The translations under genes and the position numbers were made by a program. Under the pieces are notes generated by a model. That model saw nothing but the letters and a program-made list of their open reading frames with translations, searched no databases and had not been told where the DNA came from. This document shows positions 1-10,593 of a stretch of DNA of 64,000 bases, in pieces. The stretch lies in NCBI GenBank assembly GCA_949358305.1, contig OX442315.1, positions 15,030,427 through 15,094,426 on the forward strand, read 5' to 3'. Positions within the stretch are counted from its first letter, which is position 1; each line of letters starts with the position of its first letter. Source of the stretch: Strigamia acuminata. Lineage: Eukaryota; Arthropoda; Chilopoda; Geophilomorpha; Linotaeniidae.

Positions 1-60
1 GCGGAACGTCCGAGCGCCCTCTCGCGACGTATTGGCGGCCGACACACATATGTCCAACAC

Positions 61-1335
61 ACAAAAGGTTTATTCGACACGTTTTGGAACAATTATTGCA
101 ACCCGATTACTCTGGATACATTCGTAAATGTTTGGCACATGGCGGAGATGTTCAATAAGAACGAAATAATCAACACGGTTCAAACATTTATCTTAATCAA
201 TATGAAATGCATCACGAAACCGGACAAGCTTTCGCACATCACTTTGTCGCAACTAGAAAGTCTCGCTTTCAAGGTGACACGCGATAAATTGGTCGAATTT
301 GTCATTTTTGTGCTTAATTGGGAAATGATGACGCATGTTCAACGTGAAAACAACAACACGGAAGTTGTGACGGATTTTCTCTCCAAATGCGGTGTGATTG
401 AGAAACTACCGGATTATTCACTCGAGAAGCTGTTATCTACGGATATGGTCATCAAATCAGCATCTCTCTTCAACGCTTTAAATAAAGAGCGCACGTCCAG
501 GGCCACTTCCAAGTGGTTGAAAACTTCTGACCGAGAAATTCGAATTTTCGCCTTCGAATTTGATTCGGGCGTGTGCAAACATTGGATTTCGTTGCTAAGC
601 GAAGAGGATTGGACGCCCGGCTTGGGACAATTTCATCTACGTGATGACGAAACTCCAGACGAATATTTTCCGAGCGTTTCCATCACGGGCGAAATGTTTT
701 ATTTCGCTTTTACCGAAGACCGTTTGCAGTTTTGCGCCATCGAGGGCGAAACGGGCTTTCATTTCTATAGTCAAATAGGATCGACGATAATTCTGGATAA
801 AATAACGAGCGAAACTACCGATTGCGAGGAGATATTTTTCCTACGAACCAAAAAGGGGCACGAGTCTTTTCAGTTTGGAGAGAGGTCGTGGGTGTGTTCG
901 CATGTTGACGAATACAAGTGCATCCTTTTGTCAACCGTTGAAAAGTATTTCTTTGACCTGGATGAACGCCGGATAGAGATTATGAATAAACGGTTACGTA
1001 TTTCCACAACGAGAAAGAAATTGCCGGGCAGTTGGCAAAGAGTGAGGTGTAAAAATCTACGCAGCAATTCGACGGGGAAATTGATTTTTGTCCAAAAATG
1101 TCCCGACAGTTGTTTGTTAGTTTACGATGTTGTAAAAGATGGTTGGAGCGTGGTTCCGTCGCCGAATATTACGGGTGACGTCATTCTATACGTTTCATAC
1201 GACGAGGACTGTTTGATATTCGAGAAAACAAAAGTGGCGTGTAATATTTATTCTTTGGAGACGATGATGGTGGTTAAAAAGTATGCGATCAAGGAAAATT
1301 TTCAAGGTTTCATCCATTTTGATGCGAGTTTTTGA
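61..1335 (+). CDS. BTB-BACK-Kelch-like gene, 5'-truncated copy
   Basis: This is the C-terminal three quarters of a BTB/BACK protein. The frame is open from the left window edge, but homology to the sister genes starts only at about position 62, inside what is the end of the BTB domain in complete copies. The 60 bases before that are unrelated to any paralogue, so the copy is truncated or rearranged rather than merely cut by the window. It retains the BACK region and the full C-terminal half, including the Kelch-like stretch around 'YDVVKDGWSVVPSP', and it ends in the family tail DASF. The first internal ATG (139) is not the family start. The body is undamaged, so a chimeric gene with an upstream exon is possible. 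I infer a relic more likely than a working gene. Confidence 0.75.
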   Translation, partial: TKGLFDTFWNNYCNPITLDTFVNVWHMAEMFNKNEIINTVQTFILINMKCITKPDKLSHITLSQLESLAFKVTRDKLVEFVIFVLNWEMMTHVQRENNNTEVVTDFLSKCGVIEKLPDYSLEKLLSTDMVIKSASLFNALNKERTSRATSKWLKTSDREIRIFAFEFDSGVCKHWISLLSEEDWTPGLGQFHLRDDETPDEYFPSVSITGEMFYFAFTEDRLQFCAIEGETGFHFYSQIGSTIILDKITSETTDCEEIFFLRTKKGHESFQFGERSWVCSHVDEYKCILLSTVEKYFFDLDERRIEIMNKRLRISTTRKKLPGSWQRVRCKNLRSNSTGKLIFVQKCPDSCLLVYDVVKDGWSVVPSPNITGDVILYVSYDEDCLIFEKTKVACNIYSLETMMVVKKYAIKENFQGFIHFDASF

Positions 1336-1783
1336 TTTGCGTGATCTGCCTTTAGAATTTTATTCGCCGACTGTTAATTAAATTGCAGTTTTTGAATTGT
1401 TAACTATAGTAACGTGTTATTCACGTGATTAAACGACCATTGCAAACTCTAGATTTTACTGGACGATTATGAGGTTTTTGTTTTATGTAAAAAGGTGATT
1501 ACCAAAGTTTCGAAAATATATATATATCATGAGGATGACAAAGCAATTAAATTTGTAGATTTCATTTGTTCGATTATTTTCTCATTTTTAATTAAAATCA
1601 GATCGGTTCATCTCATTCAAACTGCTTCCAGAGTTGCCACTTTCAAAGGTAGTTATACGGTAATTGGAATAAGATGCAGCATGGTTTGTATTTCCAATCT
1701 AATGTTTTTATTTCAGTGAGTACGGATAAGATAAGCTTAGCGTAATTGGTTTACGTTACGTTATGACAGTTGTCAGGGTTTTA
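1336..1783. other. Duplicated 3' flank of the BTB unit
   Basis: This is non-coding sequence that recurs after other copies (from about 33449, 39888 and 58695). Shared pieces include 'TTCGCCRACWGTTAATTAAA' and a 'GTGTAAAAAGG' stretch. It shows that the duplication unit extends beyond the coding region. I see no gene in it. Confidence 0.7.
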
Positions 1784-2015
1784 CCACGAACAGGGGCGAA
1801 TAACATGTGGAAGGCGGTTTAACAATTACACTACTAGATGGTGCTGACCGTAAGCACGCAATGCATGATATCCATCAGCTTGGACATTGGAACCAATCAG
1901 CTTGGACATTAGAACCACGAACACATGAACGTTTGTTGTGTAAGGCTCCTGATTGGTTAACACTGGACGCAAAGCATTGTGGATCATCACCTTGGATAAC
2001 ACAATGCTTTGTGCC

Positions 2016-2585
2016 TGTTAAATTTGCAAAAGATAAATGTAATACAAACTTAGCAAACAAATTCCAAAGTCCTTGGTTACAAATGGTCTAGTAACTTGAA
2101 GTGTTTGATGAAATTCAAGATGGCGTTGGAGAGAAGAACTGACACAACTACACTTTTAAAAGGCAAAAAATACACTGGTTTTTATTCTTATTTTAAACAC
2201 AAAAGGAAAGGTAGAGGAATGTGGATGACGTGTTCAGAGCACCAATGAAAACGGTGCTTGCACGTTAGGAAAAACCCCACCAATTAAGGGATTAACGTGG
2301 GGGTAAAACATCAGTTAAATTTGAAACAGGTCACCACACTCGAAATAAAACATCAACATAAATCTACAACAAAAAATGTAATATTTAAAAAGTATAAATG
2401 TGAAATATATCAATATCAAATTCAGTCAATTAATTAGAAATATCCAATCACCAATATAAAATGAAACAACAAATCAAGTAAAAAATGGAAATACAAATAG
2501 CAATGTAATGTAAAATGGAAATACCAATATGACACAATAATCGAACAATAATTCACTTTACACGTAAAATTATCCGATTTTCACA
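2016..2585 (-). repeat. BEL/Pao 3' LTR
   Basis: This is a 570-bp LTR, a near-identical copy of 7917-8486. On the + strand it begins TGTTAAATTTG and ends TTTTCACA. The last codons of the gag-pol frame overlap it. Confidence 0.95.
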
Positions 2586-5500
2586 CTGCCGGCGGGGAAA
2601 GAGTTGTTTGACTCCACCTCCAAGCGCACAAGACGTTGTATTGGCCTACGCAATTTTTCTCCATTAGCGAGCACCAACTCACATGATCGGACTTTATCGT
2701 CCCGACCTCGTCTGACCTCGACCACTCGACCCATCCTCCACTTTAGGCGTGGTTTAAACGGCTCTTCCACAATAACGAGGTCGTTCAATCGAAGCTCCTG
2801 CGTGTTTGACTTGCCCGTCTGAATTTTTAGGTCTGTCAGGTACTCGCGAGACCAACGCGTCCAAAATGACAGTAACACACGCTGTTGGTAGCGCCACTGT
2901 CGAACAAACTCTTTCTGCGTTGGCTCGTGATCCTCCGTCGCTCCTGAATCAGGCAGGTGAGTCAGCATCACGCCGGTCAAAAAATGTGCGGGTGTGAGCG
3001 GTTCGATTTCCTCCGGATTGTCGTAGACGTAGGTAATCGGCCTACGATTTATCACGGCTTCGGTTTGCGCCAGAAATGTCCCGAGTTGATAAAAATTCAG
3101 GTGCGCGGATCCGATGGCTTTTCGCAAACACCTTTTCACAGTTTGTACCATCCTCTCCCAAAAGCCGCCCCACCAAGGTCCATTCTCGACGATAAACCTC
3201 CATTCGATTCCCTTTTGGGCCAAATAGTTCTGGAAAGTTTCGTCCTTCGTATGGTTCAATAGTGAGGCCAGCTCCAGGTGCGCGCGGTGGAAAGTGGTTC
3301 CGTTGTCACTGTACATGATTTTCGGAAGCCCTCTGCGACTAATGAATCGTTCGAATGCTCCCAAAAAGTCTGTTGTTGCCAGCGAGGGTACCAACTCCAA
3401 ATGAACGGCTCGGATGGTTGCGCATGTGAAAACTGCAATGTAAGATTTAGTTTTTCGCCCTTTTACTATCACTGGTCCTGCGAAGTCGACTCCGGTGACG
3501 GCGAACGGTTGGCATCTAGTTGTCCTGTCGGCTGGGAGGGCGCCTGGCACTTCTCGCATCAGTCGACCATTGATTTTTTTGCAAATGGTGCATCGATCCA
3601 ACATCGATTTCAAGGTCCTCCTTGCGGATGGCGTCCAGTAAACTTCTCGAAATTTAGACAGCGTGGCTGTCAACCCGCAATGGAGGACCTGTAAATGAGA
3701 ATGTCGCAAAATTAGATTTGTAAGTTCGTGTTTAGGAGGTAAAATCAAAGGCTGTGTAGCAGTGGGCACGTCTCGTGACTCATGCAGTCGATTTTGCAAT
3801 TCGATTAACCCCATTTCGTTCAGGCGTGGATTCAAATCTCGTAGTTTGGAGTCTCTCTGAACTTGTTTGCCGTCCTTCAGTCTGTCCATCTCACAGCCAT
3901 AAATTTCTGCCTGTGCAACTCGAATTAAGTTGAGTCTCGCACGTTTCAGCTCGGCTGCCTTCAATGGGCCTCGACCTCGGTGGCTGGCGTCCTCTTGACG
4001 TCTCCCTGCGTTATCAGCGAACCTGAAAATCCATGCCAGCGTTCGGATTGCCTTTGAAAGCGATCCAAACCTGGCAAACGGAAAAATATTAATTATTGCT
4101 GTTTGCACAGCTTCGATGTGAATTTCAGTCGTTTCGTCATCTTCTTCGACTGGCTCTGTCGGCAGGTTTGGCCAATCACGATGACTTCCACGTAGCCAGT
4201 CTGGTCCTTGCCACCAAAGTTGTTCGGTTATCAACGCTTCCGCGTCCATTCCTCTCGTCAGGCGGTCAGCAGGATTTTCCACACCCGGCACGTGTCTCCA
4301 CTCTTCAATTTTTGACTTCTCCCTTATCTCCAGCACTCGATTATGCACGAAGGTTGGCGGTCGTTTGGATGTGTTTTTTATCCAATGTAGACAAATCTGC
4401 GAGTCTGTCCAAAAAAATATTTCGCCTGGCGTCGCTAATTCTTTGATTTGATCGGCGAGACGAACAGCAATCAGGGCTCCCATAAGTTCGAGACGTGGCA
4501 GAGTGAGCAGCTTAACAGGAGCTACACGACACTTTGATAAAATGAAATTAGTTTCAATCAATTCACCATTAGAGTTCTGGATGTATGCCACGGCCCCGTA
4601 TGCCTTCGGACTCGCGTCGCAGAATATGTGCACTTCGCACTGGTCCAATTCGTCCAATCCCAACCATCGTGGAATTCGAATTTTTCTCAGGCTGGGAATT
4701 TGGTCGGTCCATTTTTTCCAATCGGTGCGCAACTCGACTTCCAATTCGTCGTCCCATGGCAAATTTCTGAGCCACAGGGACTGGAAAAACATGCGCGCTG
4801 TCACGGTGAATGGTGTGGCAAATCCTAAGGGGTCGAAAATTTGAGCCGTTATTTTTATTACCTCCCTTTTCGTCGTTTTTTTGCAAGGTGGACAAGTTTC
4901 ATCGACCGTTAGTCCCAATTCGTCTGAGTTCGGGTTCCACTTGATTCCCAACACCTTTGTGTCTTCATCTGACGCCAGCAGTGTGTCGGAGGGGCATTCC
5001 TCGCGAAATTTGGCTCTAAGTTCCGGTGAGTTGGTTTGCCACTTGGCGAGTTCCATGCCGGCTTCTGTAAAAATCAGGTTAGACTGGCGAAATGTTACCA
5101 GTGCTTGAGCGGCGGTTTTGAGGGATGAGATGAAGTCGTCCACGTATAGGCACTTTAACAACAGTTTTACAGTTTCTGGATATTTCTTCTCGTATTTGCG
5201 CAAGTGATGTCGAATGGTGGCGCTCAGCAAAAATGGGCTTGGTGTGGCGCCAAATAACACTCGAGTTTGTCGCAATACTTTCAACAATGCCTTTCCTATA
5301 CCGTCCCAGCACTCATCAATCCAGAAAAATCTCGTTGCGTCACGGTCCTTTAGAGCGATCTCGATCATGTGGAATGCCTTTTTAATGTCACCCATCATGG
5401 CCACTCTCCCAAGACGAAATCCTAGCAATATAATTGTTAGTGAAGGTAGAAAGTTTATACCTTTTGATAGGCAATCGTTCAAGGAAAGGTGGCCTTTTCG

Positions 5501-7861
5501 GTGTGATGATGCATCAAATACGACTCGTAATTTTGTGGTGACGCGTTCCTCTTTGATCACCGGACTGTGTGGCATGTAGTATACTGGTCCAGTTGAAGTT
5601 TGGTTCGGTATTTCTTCAACAATTCCCATTTTTAACTGTTCGTCAATAACTTTCTTGTACTCCAAGTAGAGGTTTGGTTGTTTTCGGAAGCGACGAATCA
5701 GCGACATGATGCGTTGCTCTGCTCCTCGATAATTGTCGTCCAGTTCGTTGGTGTCCACGATCCAAGGCAGTTCCACGGAATACTTCGAACCTGTCCATTT
5801 GATGGTTTTCTCAAATTTTTGCAACGTTTCAGTGTCGTCGTTGTTTTCGACCGACTCGTGGCGTACTCCAATCGGTTCCAGTTCCCACATCCGGCGCAAA
5901 AGGTTATCTGTCGATGGGGCAAGTGTTATTTTGTTAATTCTTACCGGCGCAGCAATGACTCTTGTTCCATTCGTGGTCTGTCCGTGTAAAGTCCATCCAA
6001 ATTTCGTTTTAACTGCAATCAAGTTTTCTTCCAAATATTCCGTCTGGCCCGTCATTACGCGCCAGTAATGGTCTACTCCAATCAGTAGGTCCACTTCCTT
6101 TGAATGCAACACGACTTGATTGCAGGCCACTTCAATTTTTCTTCTGTGCAGTTCTGCTTTAAGTTGCGCGTTCGGTTGCTCTCCGGGCGTGGACGTGACG
6201 TGGGCTGCTTCAATGGCCTCGATCGTGACGGCTGGTGACTTTGAATTGGCGGGGCTGAGGACCAATTCGACCCTGTTACGGACTTCTGATCGGGGTTCTT
6301 GTCCAAACACGGCTAAGTTTATAGTTTCAGTTCCTAAAATGCGTAAATTTAGTTTTTTCACCAATTCAGCCCGTATGAAAGTGCGTTGGGCTCCCCCATC
6401 GATGTAGCACACTCCCAACGTTGACAGTTTTGGTCCCGCCATCTTCACCATCTGGACCATCAAAAATTCGGACTTGGGTGGACAGGTGGTGACTACTGAG
6501 TTCGAATGGGTGACTCCCTCGACGACCTCCGTAGATTTTGGCGTGTCGCACACGTGTGTGTGGTGCGCTCCCTCGCAGCTGTAGCATTTCATGCGAGTCC
6601 TGCACTCCTCAGTTTTGTGGGGTGCTTTTCCCAAGCATCGCAAGCAAATTCCCTTTTTTTGCAGTCTTTTACGTCTTTCTTCCATCGAGAGTGGACATCG
6701 TTTTCGGTTGTGTTCTGCGGAATCACAAAATTGGCATTTTATTATTATTAACGACAGTTGTGACGCTGATCCAGATCGAGGCTCCTTTTCTTTTCGTTTG
6801 AATTTTCCCTTATTGTTGTGGGCGTTATCCGTGGATGACGATTTGTTTGTTGTCGCATCAGGTTTAGTTTGACTTTTCATCATGTCGTATTTGGCGTGTT
6901 TAGCGATGTAGCTGCTCAGCCAATCCATTAGCCTTGTTACCGATCTCTCTCCGTCGCAGTCTTTGTCGTACTCCATAATCACGTTGCGTGGTATGGCGGA
7001 CGACAGCACGGGGAAAATGGTACGCTGAATTTCTGCCAGTGGTACCTCGATGTTCGCCAAATTCTCGATGTTGATCTCTACGTGTCTGTGCAACTTCTGG
7101 AGCCCCATCCTATCTCGATCGCTGTTGACTAAAGGTAGGTTAATTAAATTTGACAAATATTTGTTTTCAAGCACGATCTTGTCGCCATATTTTTTTTGTA
7201 GGCGTGTGACCGCGATATTATAATTTCCAGCTGTAATCTCCAACGCTTTGATGTCATCTAACGCGTCTCCTACCAAATATGTCCTCAAATATAACAGTTT
7301 ATGTGTCGCATCCAGTTGCTCGTCGTCGCCAACCTGAATGGAAAATGTTTTCCAAAATCCTCCCCACTCCTCAGGTTTGCGCCCGTCGAATTTGGGAATC
7401 TCCAGCGGTTTGCGTTTGATGAATGGCTGGCCGTTTGTTGGGGTCACTCGTGGCGTCGCCGCCGACACTGCTGCGGTAATGGCCGCCGCTAGTGCGTCGA
7501 TGTTCGTCGCCGGTTGCGCGTCCGCGTCCGCTTGTAAATTCTGGGGCGGAACGGGTGGAAAATACGCTTGAATGTACCTTGTTAATTCCGCTCTTGCTGC
7601 TGCCAAACGGTCCTCCAACGCGTCGAGTGCCTGCACCGTGGTGTCGATTTTCTGGTCAGATTTGGCTTGATCCAAGGTGGCGTCGAACGTTGTTTGAGCT
7701 CGTTTGTGTTTCTGCTCGAGCTGCTGCATCCACAGTTCAATCGTGGCTTGCGGTATCGCTGCTCGTCCGGTCAGCGCGGCGGTTATTGTTGCTAGGAGTG
7801 TCTCAAGGACCAATATGGCCGCTCTGAATGCTCTGTTCTTCAACTCAAAAACTCTCACCAT
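2570..7861 (-). CDS. BEL/Pao Gag-Pol polyprotein
   Basis: One uninterrupted frame of 1763 codons encodes all replication functions. In order: a DUF1759-like Gag region (about 155-330); zinc knuckles (CQFC at 376 and a double CX2C cluster at 407-438); an aspartic protease with DGG at 488-490; reverse transcriptase with YVDD at 906-909; the Pao-type A17 peptidase-like region; RNase H with the first Asp in FCDAS near 1082; an integrase H-H-C-C finger (HSHLQ..CTIC, 1387-1427); the integrase core with Asp 1459, Asp 1519 and Glu 1569; and a DUF5641-like tail. The ATG at 7861 is 36 bases past the primer site. Length and order are typical of BEL/Pao, and no break is seen. It may be active. Confidence 0.93.
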   Translation of the reverse strand: MVRVFELKNRAFRAAILVLETLLATITAALTGRAAIPQATIELWMQQLEQKHKRAQTTFDATLDQAKSDQKIDTTVQALDALEDRLAAARAELTRYIQAYFPPVPPQNLQADADAQPATNIDALAAAITAAVSAATPRVTPTNGQPFIKRKPLEIPKFDGRKPEEWGGFWKTFSIQVGDDEQLDATHKLLYLRTYLVGDALDDIKALEITAGNYNIAVTRLQKKYGDKIVLENKYLSNLINLPLVNSDRDRMGLQKLHRHVEINIENLANIEVPLAEIQRTIFPVLSSAIPRNVIMEYDKDCDGERSVTRLMDWLSSYIAKHAKYDMMKSQTKPDATTNKSSSTDNAHNNKGKFKRKEKEPRSGSASQLSLIIIKCQFCDSAEHNRKRCPLSMEERRKRLQKKGICLRCLGKAPHKTEECRTRMKCYSCEGAHHTHVCDTPKSTEVVEGVTHSNSVVTTCPPKSEFLMVQMVKMAGPKLSTLGVCYIDGGAQRTFIRAELVKKLNLRILGTETINLAVFGQEPRSEVRNRVELVLSPANSKSPAVTIEAIEAAHVTSTPGEQPNAQLKAELHRRKIEVACNQVVLHSKEVDLLIGVDHYWRVMTGQTEYLEENLIAVKTKFGWTLHGQTTNGTRVIAAPVRINKITLAPSTDNLLRRMWELEPIGVRHESVENNDDTETLQKFEKTIKWTGSKYSVELPWIVDTNELDDNYRGAEQRIMSLIRRFRKQPNLYLEYKKVIDEQLKMGIVEEIPNQTSTGPVYYMPHSPVIKEERVTTKLRVVFDASSHRKGHLSLNDCLSKGINFLPSLTIILLGFRLGRVAMMGDIKKAFHMIEIALKDRDATRFFWIDECWDGIGKALLKVLRQTRVLFGATPSPFLLSATIRHHLRKYEKKYPETVKLLLKCLYVDDFISSLKTAAQALVTFRQSNLIFTEAGMELAKWQTNSPELRAKFREECPSDTLLASDEDTKVLGIKWNPNSDELGLTVDETCPPCKKTTKREVIKITAQIFDPLGFATPFTVTARMFFQSLWLRNLPWDDELEVELRTDWKKWTDQIPSLRKIRIPRWLGLDELDQCEVHIFCDASPKAYGAVAYIQNSNGELIETNFILSKCRVAPVKLLTLPRLELMGALIAVRLADQIKELATPGEIFFWTDSQICLHWIKNTSKRPPTFVHNRVLEIREKSKIEEWRHVPGVENPADRLTRGMDAEALITEQLWWQGPDWLRGSHRDWPNLPTEPVEEDDETTEIHIEAVQTAIINIFPFARFGSLSKAIRTLAWIFRFADNAGRRQEDASHRGRGPLKAAELKRARLNLIRVAQAEIYGCEMDRLKDGKQVQRDSKLRDLNPRLNEMGLIELQNRLHESRDVPTATQPLILPPKHELTNLILRHSHLQVLHCGLTATLSKFREVYWTPSARRTLKSMLDRCTICKKINGRLMREVPGALPADRTTRCQPFAVTGVDFAGPVIVKGRKTKSYIAVFTCATIRAVHLELVPSLATTDFLGAFERFISRRGLPKIMYSDNGTTFHRAHLELASLLNHTKDETFQNYLAQKGIEWRFIVENGPWWGGFWERMVQTVKRCLRKAIGSAHLNFYQLGTFLAQTEAVINRRPITYVYDNPEEIEPLTPAHFLTGVMLTHLPDSGATEDHEPTQKEFVRQWRYQQRVLLSFWTRWSREYLTDLKIQTGKSNTQELRLNDLVIVEEPFKPRLKWRMGRVVEVRRGRDDKVRSCELVLANGEKLRRPIQRLVRLEVESNNSFPAGSVKIG

Positions 7862-7897
7862 TTTGGATAAATTGGATTAAAATGGGAAATTAAATAC

Positions 7898-7915
7898 TCC
7901 CGGGTTTCGGCACCA
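7898..7915 (-). promoter_or_regulatory. Primer-binding site, tRNA-Phe type
   Basis: Read on the minus strand, the 18 bases TGGTGCCGAAACCCGGGA start one base inside the 5' LTR. They are the exact complement of the 3' end of animal tRNA-Phe including CCA (from memory of the conserved tRNA sequence). This is where minus-strand DNA synthesis would start. Confidence 0.85.
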
Positions 7916-7916
7916 A

Positions 7917-8486
7917 TGTTAAATTTGCAAAAGATAAATGTAATACAAACTTAGCAAACAAATTCCAAAGTCCTTGGTTACAAATGGTCTAGTAACTTGA
8001 AGTGTTTGATGAAATTCAAGATGGCGTTGGAGAGAAGAACTGACACAACTACACTTTTAAGAGGCAAAAAATACACTGGTTTTTATTCTTATTTTAAACA
8101 CAAAAGGAAAGGTAGAGGAATGTGGATGACGTGTTCAGAGCACCAATGAAAACGGTGCTTGCACGTTAGGAAAAACCCCACCAATTAAGGGATTAACGTG
8201 GGGGTAAAACATCAGTTGAATTTGAAACAGGTCACCACACTCGAAATAAAAAATCAACATAAATCTACAACAAAAAATGTAATATTTAAAAAGTATAAAT
8301 GTGAAATATATCAATATCAAATTCAGTCAATTAATTAGAAATATCCAATCACCAATATAAAATGAAACAACAAATCAAGTAAAAAATGGAAATACAAATA
8401 GCAATGTAATGTAAAATGGAAATACCAATATGACACAATAATCGAACAATAATTCACTTTACACGTAAAATCATCCGATTTTCACA
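7917..8486 (-). repeat. BEL/Pao 5' LTR
   Basis: This is a 570-bp LTR, 5' in element orientation. It differs from 2016-2585 at about four bases by eye. The promoter and polyadenylation signals should lie here by family knowledge, but I did not identify a convincing TATA box. Confidence 0.95.
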
Positions 8487-8584
8487 GTGCCCAATGTTAA
8501 CTAATCAGGAGCCTTACACAACAACTGTTAACAAAAACGTTCATGTGCTGTGTCCTGGTAGGTTTATTGTGTTTGTGGTTTTAC

Positions 8585-9090
8585 AAACGTTACAGCTAGA
8601 GACCGACGACAAGCGTTTTGGGAATACAACGAGCTTCGCTGCTGTACACTTCAGTTTCCTATTCAAAGATGACAATGATGAAATCCGATGTGACAAAATG
8701 GAGAAAACATTTTAGTCTGCCTTGATTAATATTGAAACAGTAATGGAGTATGTAAAATAACGTGGCCTTTGTTGTACAGTAGTTGGGATTTACATAACCG
8801 ACGAGTTTATGCAAGGAGTTGCAGCGTCGCAATTCCACACAATTATTGACATGTAAACAATTAATAAATGGAGTTGAAAAGCACTTCCTAATGATTCAAC
8901 AGAGTCGCAATGCAAGTTAAAAATATCCAGATGCAGTCAGCAGTGCCAGTTACCAATTAATTTACAATTATGTGCCATGGGTGATTTGGGATTGCTTGGG
9001 ATTTTTGTTTATTTAAAATAACAAGTTGTTCAAATCAAACAAAATGTTGTTATGGTTATTGCAACAACGGGTGGTGTCTGACTCACGGGG
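8585..9090. other. Duplicated intergenic flank
   Basis: This stretch matches about 33975-34480 (for example 'AAGCGTTTTGGGAATACAAC'). It is the continuation of the BTB 3' flank interrupted at 1783. I see no gene or RNA in it. Confidence 0.6.
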
Positions 9091-9175
9091 CTCACGAGAC
9101 AATTCTTGATTTGATACAAAATGGCGAAACGGGAATTAGTCCAAGGTATAATCGTCCTGGGTTAGAGAAAATTAA

Positions 9176-9342
9176 AATGGGCAACACAGATATCACGGCG
9201 TCCAACTCCAACAAAAAAGATGCGATTGAGTGGCACTGAGTCAAAACCAGAGGCCGAAATTGAAGAAAAAAACCAAGAAACAAAAATCAAATTAATTTTG
9301 CCCAATTTGTACCGAGACGGTCGTTCTGGACGGTTGTAAGAT
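9176..9342 (+). pseudogene. BTB gene relic (N-terminal part only)
   Basis: The ATG at 9177 lies in the family start context (AAAATGGGCAACAC), followed by the N-terminal leader and the 'EAEIEEKNQETK' stretch. It then jumps to the 'ETVVLD' region of the BTB domain and stops. A frame break occurs after about 20 codons, and most of the BTB domain plus everything downstream is missing. It joins directly to a 3' flank fragment that recurs at 13278 and 31440. It is a degenerate duplicate. Confidence 0.7.
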
Positions 9343-10480
9343 TTTCATTTTAATGTGTGAATACGTTTCAACAGCACGTTTCGTTTATACGTTTGCATAT
9401 TTCCAAAACATCTGGACATTTATTATCGCCTCTTTTACTAGAATGAATGAACTTTGTAAATTCAATTATTTTGGTTATTTTCTAACTTTAATTCAATCTA
9501 AATCAGATCAATTTATTTCATTAAAAAATATGAGTAGGTTTGATACCGGAAAGGAAGCACCAACCGTGAGTGCTGAGTTACATTTGCTAATCTTAGAGAT
9601 TTATAAACCAACTTAATTAATTTATTTTGATCAATAGCAAAAATTCAAATACAACAAAAATCCAACTATGAGATAAACTAGGAAAGTCATGGTTGGCCAA
9701 CAAATCAGCTCTAGTCAGAGACGAGGGCCCTTTAATTGATAATATGCCAGAAGGGTGGCGGCATAAGTTATCCCCTCGTTCGATCCTATACAAATTTTGC
9801 ACGGGTTTGTCGAGACTGTAAAATAGAAGGAACAATGCACGCATGCCCAGGTGGACTGTGTCAACAGCCAGACTCATCCAAACAGCGCGGCCATGCCAAA
9901 CTTGGCTGGGACTTCTATTGGCGGAGTGGCCAAATCGAGCGGTTGCGCATTAACAACGCGCGCAAATAAAGACACAGTAGCTAATTGATCCTAATTTCAA
10001 GCCCATAGGTACGTGTCAGCCGCATAAAATCACTATAAACAAAAGGGCAAAGGTGAAAACGCGAGTAAAATGCATGAATTGACGATGAAAAGCTCACCAA
10101 GAGTAATTAAACAACATGGCGGCGTACTGTGAGTCAACACAGGGAGAAAAAGTTGCCAAGAAAGGCCAATGGCTAGTTAAAGCTAGTTAAAGCAACTTGC
10201 AACTCTTTCTTTTCGTCTTCATGACGTCATATCTTTTCGAAATACGTTACTTCAACGATAATAATCGACACCACGCGGGTATAGCATCAAAGCCTTTTTC
10301 CAAAAACGTAGTTTTGTTGTTTTAGTTGTTAATAATAATAATATCTATATCAAAGCGATTTTGTCTTGCGGTTGTGGCGACATCTGAGGTCGAAATGACT
10401 CTAAAATGACGTCAGTTTGCAGACAAATTGCAGGTTGTGAATTCAAATCCAACAATCCATCCCGCCATGTGTTCGAATAT
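9343..10480. other. Intergenic stretch with repeated flank blocks
   Basis: The first about 180 bases repeat the flank seen at 13278-13340 and 31441-31520 and include the uninterrupted form of the Gypsy-1 target site (near 9396-9410). The middle has no recognisable gene. The end (from about 10375) is the BTB 5' block, also present at 50850-51100. Perfect CRE-like palindromes TGACGTCA occur at 10222-10229 and 10407-10414. Confidence 0.5.
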
Positions 10481-10593
10481 CGCAACATCAGGTAGTGCCT
10501 GACATCACAGGCAACACTATTTTACTGAAAAATGGTGGCTGGAAATCCGTCCGTCGTGTTTTTAATTGTCCTAACACGATAAAGAAAATTATA

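Larger units (their letters stand above)
2016..8486 (-). mobile_element. BEL/Pao LTR retrotransposon, apparently full length
   Basis: The element is 6471 bp with two 570-bp LTRs that start TG and end CA. It is flanked by the 5-bp target duplication GTGCC (2011-2015 and 8487-8491). It is transcribed on the minus strand, so the 5' LTR is at 7917-8486. A tRNA-Phe primer site adjoins that LTR, and one long gag-pol frame fills the interior. The LTRs differ at only about four positions by eye, which implies a recent insertion. I saw no clear purine-rich tract before the 3' LTR, and the pol stop lies a few bases inside that LTR. Confidence 0.95.
1784..8578. mobile_element. Small non-autonomous inverted-repeat element, split by a BEL/Pao insertion
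   Basis: The paralogous flank near 33965 reads through 'GGGTTTTACAAACG' without a gap. Here the same site is interrupted, with TTTTA on both sides (1779-1783 and 8579-8583). The ends are a short inverted repeat, CCACGAACA versus CCACAAACA on the opposite strand. Without the BEL element about 0.3 kb remains (1784-2015 plus 8492-8578). The two arms match as inverted copies around 'TTGTGTAAGGCTCCTGATT', so the element is a foldback/MITE. The superfamily is not assigned. An alternative reading with an 8-bp duplication GGTTTTAC and no terminal repeat fits the same bases. Confidence 0.6.

Noticed and set aside
2604-7827. Many + strand frames of 60-140 codons opposite the BEL polyprotein
   Set aside because: Antisense shadows of a single well-supported gene.
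9921-9970. tRNA-like box A (GAGTGGCCAAATCGAGCGG)
   Set aside because: No matching box B, acceptor stem or cloverleaf could be built; at most a SINE remnant.
10495-10593. N-terminal extension of copy B by 33 codons
   Set aside because: No sister gene has it, and the MGNT start in conserved context lies at 10594.
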